A stretch of 64,000 nt of DNA from CAYXDR01 sp046498185 (GTDB taxonomy: Bacteria > Desulfobacterota > DSM-4660 > Desulfatiglandales > Desulfatiglandaceae), in assembly GCA_046498185.1 (NCBI GenBank), contig JAWOBE010000179.1, positions 1 to 64,000 of the forward strand, given 5' to 3'. The notes beneath the pieces were generated by a model, which was given only the letters and a program-made list of their open reading frames with translations, was not told the DNA's origin and ran no database searches. The translations under genes and the position numbers were made by a program. Of this stretch, positions 34,771-44,157 are shown piece after piece. Positions within the stretch are counted from its first letter, which is position 1; each line of letters opens with the position of its first letter.

Positions 34771-36201
34771 TCAGGTGCGGGTCCCCTGTAATTTGTCAAT
34801 GAAATCGACGATATCACTGCTTTTTAAAACAGACCTGCACAACTCAAGTTTTCGTTTCTTCTCCCGGGTGGTGAAATTCTCGGAGCCTGCATCCAGGCAA
34901 TCGAAAAATTTCAAGGATTCCTGCTCAGGAGTAAATTGGCGTTCCGGACTTCCGGTCGCAGCCTCGATCCTGGCAGACAGGGTTTCACCGCCCTTCAGGT
35001 TCACATGAAGCTCGGCGGGAATAACAGCTGAGGAATCTTTCTCGAACTCCACCGACGAAATCCGTAAAGCCAATTCCGCCACATCCGTTCGCTCCCGAAC
35101 GCATTCCGGAGCGAAATCACGAATCCCGGGAGCGCCGTAAAAAAACGTGTGAGCCGCCGTATAAGCGGCGCTGAACTGGGCATCCACCGTGGGATTGTCG
35201 CGGATGACGAAGGGAGTGCCGATCTGCGCCATGGATTGCGGAGGGAGGTAAACTGTTGCTGATTCGATCTCGGACGGATCGAACGTTTTTTGGCGCTTGA
35301 TTTCAAGAGCCGCATCTATGACCGGGTGCGTGCATCGACAGCAAGGATAGGGTTTGACACTTATCCGGAGTGTTTGCTCAAAATCCCCGAGCCCGGTTTC
35401 CACATAACCGGGATCCATCCGTCCAGAGGTATAAAGCTGAGGAACACCGAAAGCACCTGTGATTATATGTTGAGCGGCCGTAAGGCCCCGTGAAGCAAAA
35501 AAAGCCGATTGCACGCCGGCACTTCCACTGAAACCGACCTGTATCCGCTTCGCCAGCCTCGCATCCGCAAGTGCTTGACGGTTTGCATGAATCTGCGAGT
35601 AGGCGAATCCGAAAGCATTACGCATCTCCGTTTCATCGAGTCCCAATAATCTACCACATCCGGCAGCGGCTCCAAAGGCACCCCAAAGCGTCGTGGGCAA
35701 CCAGCCGGGATGCAGGTAAGGTATGAAGGCCATGCCAAGCCGGTTTGCCACCTCGAGCCCAACCGCCAGTGCGGCTATGAATTCAATTCCGGAGATCTTC
35801 CTGCGGGCAACCGGCATATGCCCGGTGGGATCGGGTCTACCCACCGCCTCTGCGGTTGCGAGCAGGGCCGGCACCACGACGACGCAGCCATGGTTCACCG
35901 CCGTGTCGTGGGTGTCGTCGAAATCCCTCGCATGTATCATCGCACCGTGAAGAAGCGCCGCGTTCGGTGCGCTTATTCTATCTCCGAAACCCAGGACCGT
36001 AGCATGCGGGGTTCCTCCCCATAAGAGCATGGTTTCCCTGACTTCAAGAATGCCTTCCGCGCTTGTCCCCGCCCATAGACAAGCGATCGTATCCACAAAC
36101 AAATCCCGTGCCTTGTGCATGACCCTCTCGGGGATATCGGCGGAAGCCCGCGAAACCGAGTCCGCCACCAATCGATCCACTTCGAAAACGGATGAATTCA
36201 T
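34771..36201 (-). CDS. MmgE/PrpD family protein
   Basis: 476 residues, the usual size. Family blocks: FVDTIACLWAGTSAEG, the active-site-type ARDFDDTHDTAVNHGCVVVVPALLATAE, GLEVANRLGMAFIPYLHPGWLPTTLWGAFGAAAG, and the SVKPYPCCRCTHPVIDAALE segment. Members include 2-methylcitrate dehydratase, cis-aconitate decarboxylase and iminodisuccinate epimerase, all acting on small polycarboxylates. The companion TctABC transporter also suggests a di- or tricarboxylate substrate. No other methylcitrate-cycle gene is in the window, so PrpD proper is unlikely. Starts 40 bases after tctA. Confidence 0.9.
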   Translation of the reverse strand: MNSSVFEVDRLVADSVSRASADIPERVMHKARDLFVDTIACLWAGTSAEGILEVRETMLLWGGTPHATVLGFGDRISAPNAALLHGAMIHARDFDDTHDTAVNHGCVVVVPALLATAEAVGRPDPTGHMPVARRKISGIEFIAALAVGLEVANRLGMAFIPYLHPGWLPTTLWGAFGAAAGCGRLLGLDETEMRNAFGFAYSQIHANRQALADARLAKRIQVGFSGSAGVQSAFFASRGLTAAQHIITGAFGVPQLYTSGRMDPGYVETGLGDFEQTLRISVKPYPCCRCTHPVIDAALEIKRQKTFDPSEIESATVYLPPQSMAQIGTPFVIRDNPTVDAQFSAAYTAAHTFFYGAPGIRDFAPECVRERTDVAELALRISSVEFEKDSSAVIPAELHVNLKGGETLSARIEAATGSPERQFTPEQESLKFFDCLDAGSENFTTREKKRKLELCRSVLKSSDIVDFIDKLQGTRT

Positions 36202-36241
36202 TCGATACTCCTGTATAGACTTTACCGGTTTTACTAAAAAC

Positions 36242-37759
36242 CTAGTTTAGCGGCTTTCGACGCTTCAAAAGGAACCACACCGCGATGACGGTGAAGATCA
36301 GAAAACCGACCGAGATCGGGCGGGTCACGAAGACACTCCAGTCACCTCCGGATATCGAAAGCGCATGCCTCAGGTTGGTCTCCAGAAGGGGCCCCAAAAA
36401 ATAGGCCACTATCACGGTGGGAAGATTGATCCTGCATTTGGTCAGGACATAACCCAGAAGACCGAAACCGACCATCACGAACACGTCGAAAACGTTCGCC
36501 GCATAGGTGTAAGCCCCGATAACACTGAAAACTACAATCCCGGAAAAAAGATAAGGTTTTGCCACCTTCGTCACGTGGCGCACATGCCGGATGAAAAACA
36601 AACCGAAGAGGAGAGCAAATACATTGCTTAGCAGCAGCAGAGTGAACAATGCATAAAGCATTTCCCCGTTGGTCTTCATGAACATCGGGCCGGGGATCAA
36701 ACCCTTCATCATGAAGCCCCCCAGAATCAAAGCCGCCGCAAGGTTTCCCGGTATCCCCAGAGTCACCAGGGGAACAAGATTCGGGCCGTTCACCGCATTG
36801 TTCCCCGCCTCGGCCGCCGCAATCCCTTCGAGAGCCCCTTTGCCGAACATCTCCGGGTTTTTGGATGCCCGCTTAGAGGCGATGTAGGCTAAATAGGATC
36901 CCACGGTCGTTCCGATGCCGGGAATCATGCCTATGCACGCGCCGATCAGTGTGCCCCTTCCGATTGAGGGTAGTCCTTTTTTGAATTCACGCAAACTGAC
37001 ACGTTGATCCGCCTTGCGGGAAGAACCAGAAGCAACATCGGCATCTCCAAGAGAATTTTCCTTCGTCCCCGCCAGCCGGGAAAGAACCGATTTCTCCATT
37101 TGGAGAAGCACTTCGGAAAAAGCCAGCATCCCGATCACCAGGGACATGATGCTGAAGCCGTCGGCAAGTTCCATATAACCGAAAATCAACCTGGTGGTGC
37201 CCATGCCGGGGTCCGTTCCAACCGAACCGAACAAAAGCCCCAAGCCCGTGGCGATCATTCCCCGCAGCGGATTATCCGTCGCCGCCGTGCTGATCACCAG
37301 GAGGGAGAAAATGATGATGGATGTATATTCGGGCGGACCGATCTTGAGCGCGATCATAGCGACGGGGCCTGCCAGGAAAATCAGGACAAGATCGCTGGCC
37401 GCATCGGCCAGGGTCGAAGAAAACAAGGCCATCCTCAGGGCTTTCCCACTCTTGCCCTGCTTGGTCAGCGGATAGCCGTCAAGGCATGTGACCATAGCCT
37501 GCGGGGTGCCGGGGATATTGAACAGAATGGCCGGGATGGAACCCCCGAAATTACCCCCCTTGCACAATCCCATGAGCATCGCGATGCCCGCGACCGGTTC
37601 CAGGTAGAAGGTGAAAGGCATCAGCAAAACGATGGCCATTGTATCCGTCAAACCCGGGATCGAGCCCATCACCATTCCGAACGCGACTCCGACGGCCGCC
37701 CAGAAAAGATTCTCCGGAAGAAACACCATCGACAAACCGCTGATTAAAAGATCCCACAC
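36242..37759 (-). CDS. tctA: Tripartite tricarboxylate transporter, large membrane subunit TctA
   Basis: 505 residues with about 11-12 membrane spans. TctA signatures: GVAFGMVMGSIPGLTDTMAIVLLMPFTF, GGSIPAILFNIPGTPQAMVTCLDGYPL, and GMIPGIGTTVGSYLAYIASKR. Starts with GTG preceded by GGAGAG. It should form the permease with TctB, fed by the periplasmic TctC, using an ion gradient. A shredded second copy lies 1.5 kb downstream beyond the MmgE/PrpD gene. Confidence 0.95.
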   Translation of the reverse strand: MWDLLISGLSMVFLPENLFWAAVGVAFGMVMGSIPGLTDTMAIVLLMPFTFYLEPVAGIAMLMGLCKGGNFGGSIPAILFNIPGTPQAMVTCLDGYPLTKQGKSGKALRMALFSSTLADAASDLVLIFLAGPVAMIALKIGPPEYTSIIIFSLLVISTAATDNPLRGMIATGLGLLFGSVGTDPGMGTTRLIFGYMELADGFSIMSLVIGMLAFSEVLLQMEKSVLSRLAGTKENSLGDADVASGSSRKADQRVSLREFKKGLPSIGRGTLIGACIGMIPGIGTTVGSYLAYIASKRASKNPEMFGKGALEGIAAAEAGNNAVNGPNLVPLVTLGIPGNLAAALILGGFMMKGLIPGPMFMKTNGEMLYALFTLLLLSNVFALLFGLFFIRHVRHVTKVAKPYLFSGIVVFSVIGAYTYAANVFDVFVMVGFGLLGYVLTKCRINLPTVIVAYFLGPLLETNLRHALSISGGDWSVFVTRPISVGFLIFTVIAVWFLLKRRKPLN

Positions 37760-37799
37760 TGCTCTCCGCCTTTCGGATGTTTAAGTTTACAAAACCCTG

Positions 37800-38258
37800 T
37801 CAGAACAAAAAACCCTCGGGTAATGGATAATTGAGAATCCGCTCGATGACGATATTAACCACCAGCAGATACGCCACCGGTGTCAGCAATAACGGGATAG
37901 GCCTTCTCTCTCCCAGATATATCATGAAAACCGCTACAGCCAGAAAGCTCGACGAATAATAGCCCAGATAACTCATAGCCACGGCATACAGAACCATCAG
38001 CCCCACAGCACCGAGGCAGTAGCGCGATTCATAGAGAACAACCAAGAAGGATTTGCCTTCAGTCGAAAATATTCCTTTCCGGATTCCCCGAAATAAAAGT
38101 ATGAGGCTGGGTATGGCTATAAAAAAAGTCGTGAATCGCGGATATAGCTTTTGTTCGTCACCTCTTATCTGTGTGGGAATCAAAAAGAACCACAGCAGAA
38201 TGCAGAACAGGAGCAACACCATCCCCAGTTTTACGTCACTGTCGATTATTCTTTTCAC
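37800..38258 (-). CDS. tctB: Tripartite tricarboxylate transporter, small membrane subunit TctB
   Basis: 152 residues with four hydrophobic segments, matching the TctB topology (MKRIIDSDVKLGMVLLLFC; LGYYSSSFLAVAVFMIYLGERR; IERILNYPLPEG). Conserved TctB end motif LPEG is present. Lies between tctC and tctA; a strong hairpin separates it from tctC. Confidence 0.9.
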   Translation of the reverse strand: MKRIIDSDVKLGMVLLLFCILLWFFLIPTQIRGDEQKLYPRFTTFFIAIPSLILLFRGIRKGIFSTEGKSFLVVLYESRYCLGAVGLMVLYAVAMSYLGYYSSSFLAVAVFMIYLGERRPIPLLLTPVAYLLVVNIVIERILNYPLPEGFLF

Positions 38259-38281
38259 GGAAGCCTCCAGGACTTCTCTGG

Positions 38282-38321
38282 AAAAAAGCAGCCCGACGTT
38301 TCCGAAAGGAAACGCCGGACT
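38282..38321 (-). terminator. Intraoperonic terminator between tctC and tctB
   Basis: On the minus strand a 14-position stem (38321-38308 with 38303-38290, two G-T pairs, no mismatch) with a TTTC tetraloop is followed by GC and six T residues. It sits directly after tctC, so it would lower transcription of tctB/tctA relative to the binding protein. Confidence 0.85.
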
Positions 38322-38328
38322 GTAATGA

Positions 38329-39294
38329 CTATTTCACATCCTTGACATGTTCCGCCAGTTCCGGAACCGCCTTGACCGCTTTGCGGCAAATCCCTTCAAA
38401 CTGCTTGCCTGTCAGGAATCGGGGTAGAAATCCCATCTTGGTCATGTTTTCCACCAGTGTTTTATCTTCCATCGCCTGTTTCAGGGCATTTTCGAGCTTT
38501 GAACGAATGTCTTCCGGAAGACCTGCCGGGGCAATCATTCCATAGTCCAGCATCGTTGAATATTCATATCCGAGATCGATTACATTTTTGACATCGGGAA
38601 AATACGGGACCTTGTCTGAGCCCAGGTTAACGATAACATTAAGTTTGCCGTCTCTCGCAGACTGATACGCAGGGGTTCCGGTGCCTGTCTCGCAGAGGTC
38701 AACGTGCCCACCGATAATCGCCGAAGAGGCGTCTCCGCCCCCTTTGAACAACACGTATTTAAGCTGGAGTCCTTCCTTCTTGGCGATTGCCTTTATCACT
38801 TCAAGCGCCCACTGCGCGCCCCCTGAACCCACCGAAAGCTTCCCGGGGTTTTCCTTCGCATAGGCGATAAACCCTTCGAATGTGTTAAAAGGCAAATCCG
38901 GTTTTGCAAAAAGAACCCGCTCCTGGGGTGTATAGCTGCCGATATAGGATAATTTATCCAAATCCACCACCGCGGCGTCCAGAAAAAAGGGGGCGGTCAA
39001 TCCGAGCGGAATACAGCCGGAACCCAGTGTGTAACCGTCCGGCTTGGCGCCGAGTAACGATTTGATGCCGACGATTCCACCGGCGCCTCCCTTATTCACC
39101 ACCACCAGCGGCTGACCCAGAGAGTCCTTCATTCGTTCGAAAACCATCCGGCCTGTAACATCCGACATGCCTCCGGCTCCCCATGGAACGATTACGGTAA
39201 TGGGCTTCCTGGGATAGTCATCAGCGGCCGCAGCCGGGAAACAGATCGCGGCAACCACCACCATGGCCGTCAAGACTGCAAAAATCCTTTTCAT
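38329..39294 (-). CDS. tctC: Tripartite tricarboxylate transporter substrate-binding protein TctC
   Basis: 321 residues from the ATG at 39294 with GGAGGAG upstream. N-terminal Sec signal (MKRIFAVLTAMVVVAAICFPAAAA). TctC/BugT family blocks: YPRKPITVIVPWGAGGMSDVTGR, VVNKGGAGGIVG, LSVGSGGAQWALEVIKAIA. Periplasmic; should bind the carboxylate substrate. The abundance relative to the permease is probably set by the terminator just downstream. Confidence 0.94.
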   Translation of the reverse strand: MKRIFAVLTAMVVVAAICFPAAAADDYPRKPITVIVPWGAGGMSDVTGRMVFERMKDSLGQPLVVVNKGGAGGIVGIKSLLGAKPDGYTLGSGCIPLGLTAPFFLDAAVVDLDKLSYIGSYTPQERVLFAKPDLPFNTFEGFIAYAKENPGKLSVGSGGAQWALEVIKAIAKKEGLQLKYVLFKGGGDASSAIIGGHVDLCETGTGTPAYQSARDGKLNVIVNLGSDKVPYFPDVKNVIDLGYEYSTMLDYGMIAPAGLPEDIRSKLENALKQAMEDKTLVENMTKMGFLPRFLTGKQFEGICRKAVKAVPELAEHVKDVK

Positions 39295-39366
39295 GACTTC
39301 TCCTCCGATCATTCAGGTTTACACCACTGCCGCGGCCTTACAACCGCAGCCCGCCGCCGAAAGATT

Positions 39367-40962
39367 TCAGCGGAGCAAATACGGAACCTCCACCCACAAT
39401 GCCTCCTCGGGACAGGACACCTCACAGGGGAGGCAAAACCAACAGTTTCGGTACCTGCCGAAAGGTGTACCGCACGAATAGCACCTTTCGGCTTCGGCCA
39501 TTGCCTGTTCCCGGGTCAGCGTCTGTTCGATCTCTTTGAAATCTCCCGCGCCCTCAAATTTATGAGCAGGCAGTTTAACCCTCGCCCGATCGACGGCACC
39601 CGTAATATCGATTTCGAAATCCGTTACAACCGGACCCTGATACTCCCTGTTATAGGTAAGCGACTCCTCTCTTAAAAGCCGATCCACCGACACGGCCGCC
39701 CTCCGGCCGGATGCCATGGCGCCTACCACCGAAGAAGGCCCGGAGAAGCAGTCTCCGGCCAGAAAAACCTTCTCACGCTCAGTCTGAAGCGTAACCGCGT
39801 CGGCCGATTTCAGCTCCTCCGGGAACATATCGAGTGCATCACCGGCCTGTCCTATCGCAATGATCACATGATCACAGCGAATTGTCTGCTTCTGCCTGTC
39901 ATCGAAACAGGGGTTGAAACGACCTTCGTCATCGAACACCGAAAGACACCTTTTAAGCTCGATCCCGGTGACCTTTCCGCTTTCACCCAGAATCCGTACA
40001 GGACCCCAGGCACATTCGAAAGACACCCCCTCGGAAGCCGCTTGCAGAACCTCATGCTCGAATGCCGGCAGCTCGTTCCTCGACTCGAGACTTATGATTG
40101 ACACCGAACCGGCGCCGAATCGGAGTGCTGTCTGGGCCGTATCCACCGCCGCATTCCCGCCGCCGATCACTGCCACAGAACCCTTCAAACCAGGCCCTTC
40201 GCCGTTTCGGGCGGCCTCCAGAAGCGAAAGTCCCCTATGGACCCCACCCAGATCCTCCCCCTCGATACCGGCTGTTTTGGACCTTCCCAGGCCGGTCGCA
40301 ACTATTATGGCGTCAAAATCCACCTCCAGTTCCGCCAGCGTCGGGTTTTCCCCCACAATTTCACCGCAGCGGAACTCCACGCCCAGCGAATCAAGGAGCC
40401 CGATCTCGCGTGCCACCGTTTCCCTGGGCAAACGGAATAGCGGGATCACGCGGTCAAGCAATCCTCCCGGTTTTTCCCCAGCCTCGAACACAACGATTTC
40501 GTGTCCTTTGACTGCAAGGTCGTATGCGGCTATCAATCCGGCAGGTCCGGAACCCACAACAGCCACCCTCCGGCCTGTGGCCTCAGCCTTCTCCGGCACG
40601 GGAGCAGCGCATTCCCCGGAAAACAGGTAGCGTTTGAGCGCCCTGATCGCCACCGCCTCCCCGGTGACAGCCTTCCTGTGGCATCCCGCTTCGCATGGGT
40701 GGTCGCATATCCGACCCAGTATCTCAGGAAAAGGCAGGTTTGTGAGCACCTGCTCACGCGCCTTCGCCTCTTCCCCCCTGGCTATAAGCCTCACATAACC
40801 CTGTGAATTAACCCCCAGGGGGCATGCCTGCCTGCACGGGGCAAGCTTCATTCTAAGATTGTCCAGTACGCATCGGTCCACGCAAATTCCACAATATACG
40901 CATTTGTCGTGGTCGATAGTGATATTGTCCGAAAGTGCTTCCAGAAGATTCAGGCGATCCAT
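39367..40962 (-). CDS. Fe-S/FAD oxidoreductase, GltD-like with N- and C-terminal ferredoxin-type clusters
   Basis: 531 residues. N-terminal CVYCGICVDRC motif, then the four-cysteine region of glutamate-synthase small-subunit-like proteins (CRQACPLGVNSQGY, ICDHPCEAGCHR), an FAD-binding GSGPAGLIAAYDLAV, an NAD(P)-binding GGGNAAVDTAQTAL, the GDCFSGPSSVVGAMASGRRAA FAD motif, and a C-terminal cluster CYSCG ... CWFCLPCEVSCP that resembles the beta subunit of APS reductase. It probably passes electrons between NAD(P)H or ferredoxin and the flavoprotein encoded six bases upstream. The combination with an AprA-like partner is unusual. Confidence 0.85.
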   Translation of the reverse strand: MDRLNLLEALSDNITIDHDKCVYCGICVDRCVLDNLRMKLAPCRQACPLGVNSQGYVRLIARGEEAKAREQVLTNLPFPEILGRICDHPCEAGCHRKAVTGEAVAIRALKRYLFSGECAAPVPEKAEATGRRVAVVGSGPAGLIAAYDLAVKGHEIVVFEAGEKPGGLLDRVIPLFRLPRETVAREIGLLDSLGVEFRCGEIVGENPTLAELEVDFDAIIVATGLGRSKTAGIEGEDLGGVHRGLSLLEAARNGEGPGLKGSVAVIGGGNAAVDTAQTALRFGAGSVSIISLESRNELPAFEHEVLQAASEGVSFECAWGPVRILGESGKVTGIELKRCLSVFDDEGRFNPCFDDRQKQTIRCDHVIIAIGQAGDALDMFPEELKSADAVTLQTEREKVFLAGDCFSGPSSVVGAMASGRRAAVSVDRLLREESLTYNREYQGPVVTDFEIDITGAVDRARVKLPAHKFEGAGDFKEIEQTLTREQAMAEAERCYSCGTPFGRYRNCWFCLPCEVSCPEEALWVEVPYLLR

Positions 40963-40968
40963 GGCAAC

Positions 40969-42627
40969 CTAGCCTTTCATCTTTATAATGTCATTGTAGG
41001 AAATCCGCACATCTTCAAGCCTGTCCCCCATCGTCAAAACGATGTGCTTCAACCAGTTATTATCGTCTCGTTCCGGATAATCGGAACGCGTGTGCCACAG
41101 GCCCCATCGGCTTTCGGTGCGCTCCCTGGAGGCCAAGGCGCTCATCCTTGCACACTGTATAATGTTTTCCACTTCATAGAGTTTGAACAAATCGTGGATG
41201 TCGGCCACCCGCACCATGGTCTTCGCCTCTTCGGTGAAACGATCCATCCACCAGAGCGCCCTGTTGAGCTTGTATTCATTCTTAGGCGGCTTAATATAAT
41301 CGTTGATGGTTCGTCTTACCTTGAACTCGAATTCTTCGATCGGAATCGGATTGGATGACCGAGACATCTTTTCGGCCACATCCTTTTCGAATTCCTCCAC
41401 CTGTCTTTCGTCAATCTCCGGCAGCGGCACCCCGGCGGCATATTGGCTCGCCTCCTCGGCACCTATCATCCCGAAAACAAGTGCACCGCTCAAATGCCCC
41501 CGGGCAACCAAGGAAGTATCCCCAGCCGCATAAAGACCCGAAACGGTCGTTTCGGCCTTTTCGTTCACCACCACGCCGGTGAGCCCGTGACCCCCGCATA
41601 AATAGCAGTCTGTCGGCCAAAGCTCTATTTCTCCAGTCCGGAAATCCACTTCTCTGCCTTTGAAAAACCTCTCCTGAACCGGCCGTTCGGTAGTGAAAAG
41701 TATTTCCTCAACCTCGCGAATCTTTTCCTCCGGCAGATGTTTCATGATGATGCGCATAGGCCCCCGCTGGGCTTGGTGCTCTCTGTGCATAGTGAGTATA
41801 TCAGGGTGACTGTCATGGAACGTCTGATCGAATGCGTTCAGCAGGTGGGCACCCCTGGTGAGCGTGATATAGAGAAGGGGCGCGTTGATATCCTTTATGA
41901 TGTAGTAGACCAGCGTGTACTCGAAACCACTCAATGCAGCCCCGGCTCGATATGCCAAGATATAACCGTCACCTGTGTTTCCCGGAAAATCGTAGCCGCC
42001 GTACAAATAACCGTTTTCCGGAAGTCCGAAACGCGCGGTTCCGCCGGACGAAAGGATGACCGATTTGGCCCGGCAAACCACCAGCTCGCCTGTGCGTACA
42101 TTAATCCCGATAGCGCCTGCAATGCGGTTTCCTTCCTTCAAAAGCCGCACCCCCATAACCCTGTTGACGGCTTTGGCCCCGAGTTCAAGCGCCCTGTCAG
42201 CGAGGATCCGCTTCAGCTCCGGCTCTTTCATCGTCACACAGAATCGGCCTTTCGGATGCACCTGAAGACGTTCAAACTCTCCATTTTCATCGCGCGGGAA
42301 ATAAACGCCCAGACCGATCAATTTCTGCATCATCTCCCAGCTTCGTTTCGCCATGATATAATTGGGCGGCTCGTCCATTATCCCCTGGCAGGCAATACCG
42401 TTCGACTCCACATAGAGTTCAGGACTTTCATGGCCGGGGATGGCGACAATGTTCAGGGCATCCATTCCCCGGGCAATACAGCCGGAATAGTGGATATCAC
42501 CCTTTTCAAACACCACCACCTTCTGCCCCGGAGAAACCTCTGCGGCCCGTATCGCAGCCATGGCTCCGGCACTCCCACCGCCGATCACCAGCACATCGGC
42601 ATCGATCACGTGACGGTTTCGTAACAT
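40969..42627 (-). CDS. AprA/fumarate-reductase-like FAD flavoprotein
   Basis: 552 residues. The FAD-binding site is VLVIGGGSAGAMAAIRAAEV; the layout (GCIARGMDALNIVAIPG, MKEPELKRILADRA, CYLCGGHGLTGVVVNEKAETTVSGLYAAGDTS) is closest to adenylylsulfate reductase alpha and related fumarate-reductase-type flavoproteins. A true AprA is about 100 residues longer and sits beside aprB and sat, which are absent here. It therefore probably oxidises or reduces the organic substrate brought in by TctABC, with the GltD-like protein as electron partner. AAGGAG precedes the ATG. Confidence 0.85.
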   Translation of the reverse strand: MLRNRHVIDADVLVIGGGSAGAMAAIRAAEVSPGQKVVVFEKGDIHYSGCIARGMDALNIVAIPGHESPELYVESNGIACQGIMDEPPNYIMAKRSWEMMQKLIGLGVYFPRDENGEFERLQVHPKGRFCVTMKEPELKRILADRALELGAKAVNRVMGVRLLKEGNRIAGAIGINVRTGELVVCRAKSVILSSGGTARFGLPENGYLYGGYDFPGNTGDGYILAYRAGAALSGFEYTLVYYIIKDINAPLLYITLTRGAHLLNAFDQTFHDSHPDILTMHREHQAQRGPMRIIMKHLPEEKIREVEEILFTTERPVQERFFKGREVDFRTGEIELWPTDCYLCGGHGLTGVVVNEKAETTVSGLYAAGDTSLVARGHLSGALVFGMIGAEEASQYAAGVPLPEIDERQVEEFEKDVAEKMSRSSNPIPIEEFEFKVRRTINDYIKPPKNEYKLNRALWWMDRFTEEAKTMVRVADIHDLFKLYEVENIIQCARMSALASRERTESRWGLWHTRSDYPERDDNNWLKHIVLTMGDRLEDVRISYNDIIKMKG

Positions 42628-42672
42628 TATTTCTCCTTGGTTGATTGGTTTAATAAATGGATTACAATTTTA

Positions 42673-43443
42673 TCAATAAGTTCGCACCAACTTGTAAGCT
42701 CCGGTGGTGCACCAGCTTTTCCTGTATTCGTAAGGCTTTTTTCTGTATGTAAAACACAGCATGTCTATCCGAAGAAGGCATCTACCTATCGGCACTTGAA
42801 GAACCTCGGCGGTCTCCGTGTCGGCCGGCTCGACCGATATCAATTCCTCGTTTTCCTTGGTGGGAATGCCGTATTTGTTTTCCAGAGTTAGGTACAGAGG
42901 CACCCGCTCGAGCCGGTGTTTGGAAAGGTCATCCAAGGCCGGAAAAGCAGCGACCGGCAAATACGATATGGAATATACTATGCGTTTCCCCGAGCGGGTG
43001 AAAACTCTCTTAAGAAGATAAAGATCCATATCTTCCTGCACCCTTAAAAACCGGTTGATTTCCGCGTGCCCCTTGATTTTTTCCAAACCCAACAAGTTAA
43101 TCTGATGCGAGGACTCTTTTTTAGAGAAATCCTTCTTGAAACGGTAATAACGCAATGTTTCCCGCTTCAAATTCGTACCTGCCACGAGTGTACCCTTGCC
43201 CTGCATCCTGTAAAGGAGGCCGTCTGTGACCAGATCCTGGATCGCACGGCGCACTGTACCCAGGCTCACCCCGTGATCCTCAGCGATCTGACTCTCTGGC
43301 GGAATCATCTCCCCAGGTAACCACACACCGGATTCTATCTGTTTTCGAACTTCCATCTGTATTCTATAGTACCGGGGCAACGGACTTTTATCCTCTGATA
43401 CATTCGGAGCTGTCCCGCCCTTGTATGATTTTTGACTTTCCAT
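42673..43443 (-). CDS. GntR family transcriptional regulator (HutC/UTRA type)
   Basis: 256 residues from the ATG at 43443; a TTG at 43464 is an alternative. N-terminal winged helix (YYRIQMEVRKQIESGVWLPGEMIPPESQIAEDHGVSLGTVRRAIQDLV split by the recognition helix SLGTVRRAIQ), then a UTRA ligand-binding domain (LRRVFT-like LLKRVFTRSGKRIVYSISYLP). HutC-type regulators sense a metabolite and repress the adjacent catabolic genes, which here are the flavoprotein-TctCBA-PrpD block in the same direction. Confidence 0.92.
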   Translation of the reverse strand: MESQKSYKGGTAPNVSEDKSPLPRYYRIQMEVRKQIESGVWLPGEMIPPESQIAEDHGVSLGTVRRAIQDLVTDGLLYRMQGKGTLVAGTNLKRETLRYYRFKKDFSKKESSHQINLLGLEKIKGHAEINRFLRVQEDMDLYLLKRVFTRSGKRIVYSISYLPVAAFPALDDLSKHRLERVPLYLTLENKYGIPTKENEELISVEPADTETAEVLQVPIGRCLLRIDMLCFTYRKKPYEYRKSWCTTGAYKLVRTY

Positions 43444-43677
43444 ATTCAGAGAGCCATTACTCAAATAAGATAATTATGCGAATTAACGCCAAAAGAGAGG
43501 TATTCATATAGTTAACTAGAGGAAATTTTCTCACTATCATCCTTCTACTGTCAAGAAAAAAATTTACCGAAAACCTCCGAGCTTGACTAGCCACCCTAAA
43601 AGTGGTTAATTCAAATCGTCCGGCCCGGAGTCGACGTGCGACGGGCCGCAAATTTATCTGCAGAAGGAGGAATTATA

Positions 43678-44058
43678 GTGGCTAAAGTACCGGAAAATGC
43701 GCGTACCGCATGGAACGAAAGACAGGGAGCCTGCGTGTTTACAACGGCTAATCCCGATGGAACACCCAACAGCATATGGGTGAGCTGTGTGAAGATGGCA
43801 GATGAAGAAACAATCGTCGTCGCCGACAACTTCTTCGACAAAACGCGGAAGAACATTGATCTCAACCAGAAAGTCAGCCTGCTGTATATAGCACCGGAGA
43901 AAAGATCCTTTCAGATCAAGGGGACGGTTTCGTACCAGACAAATGGTCCTCATTATGATGATATGAAAAAGGACTGGCTCGATCCCAAAATGCCTGGACG
44001 CGGTGCAGCGGTGATCCAGGTGGAAGAAGTTTATTCGGGCGCTGAAAAAATCGCATAA
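43678..44058 (+). CDS. Pyridoxamine-5'-phosphate-oxidase-like FMN-binding protein
   Basis: 126 residues from the GTG at 43678, which has AAGGAGG at the right distance; the ATG at 43636 lacks one. The split-barrel FMN-binding pattern is visible (GACVFTTANPDGTPNSIWVSCVKMADEETIVVAD and RKNIDLNQKVSLLYIAP). Such small proteins bind flavin or F420 and are often of unknown role. Divergent from the GntR gene and followed by a terminator. Confidence 0.88.
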   Translation: MAKVPENARTAWNERQGACVFTTANPDGTPNSIWVSCVKMADEETIVVADNFFDKTRKNIDLNQKVSLLYIAPEKRSFQIKGTVSYQTNGPHYDDMKKDWLDPKMPGRGAAVIQVEEVYSGAEKIA

Positions 44059-44094
44059 CAAACAGGAAACCAGCTCTTATTTGAATCCCATCCG

Positions 44095-44129
44095 GACCCG
44101 CTTTCTGCAACTAAAGGAAGCGGGTCTTT
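44095..44129 (+). terminator. Rho-independent terminator after the FMN-binding protein gene
   Basis: GACCCGCTT (44095-44103) pairs perfectly with AAGCGGGTC (44118-44126), followed by TTTCCCC. The T run is short, but position and stem strength support termination. Confidence 0.65.
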
Positions 44130-44157
44130 CCCCTGCCTGTGTTCTAGGAAATTTCGA

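Noticed and set aside
41737..42624. Long plus-strand open frame (295 codons)
   Set aside because: Antisense shadow of the AprA-like flavoprotein gene; the peptide has low-complexity, His-rich character typical of reverse-frame translation.
40969..42627. Adenylylsulfate reductase alpha subunit (AprA) of sulfate reduction
   Set aside because: Too short, without aprB or sat, and embedded in a GntR-TctABC-PrpD block. Only family-level similarity is claimed.
42673..43464. GntR gene starting at the TTG at 43464
   Set aside because: An ATG seven codons later is more plausible; neither has a strong ribosome site, so only a minor coordinate uncertainty remains.
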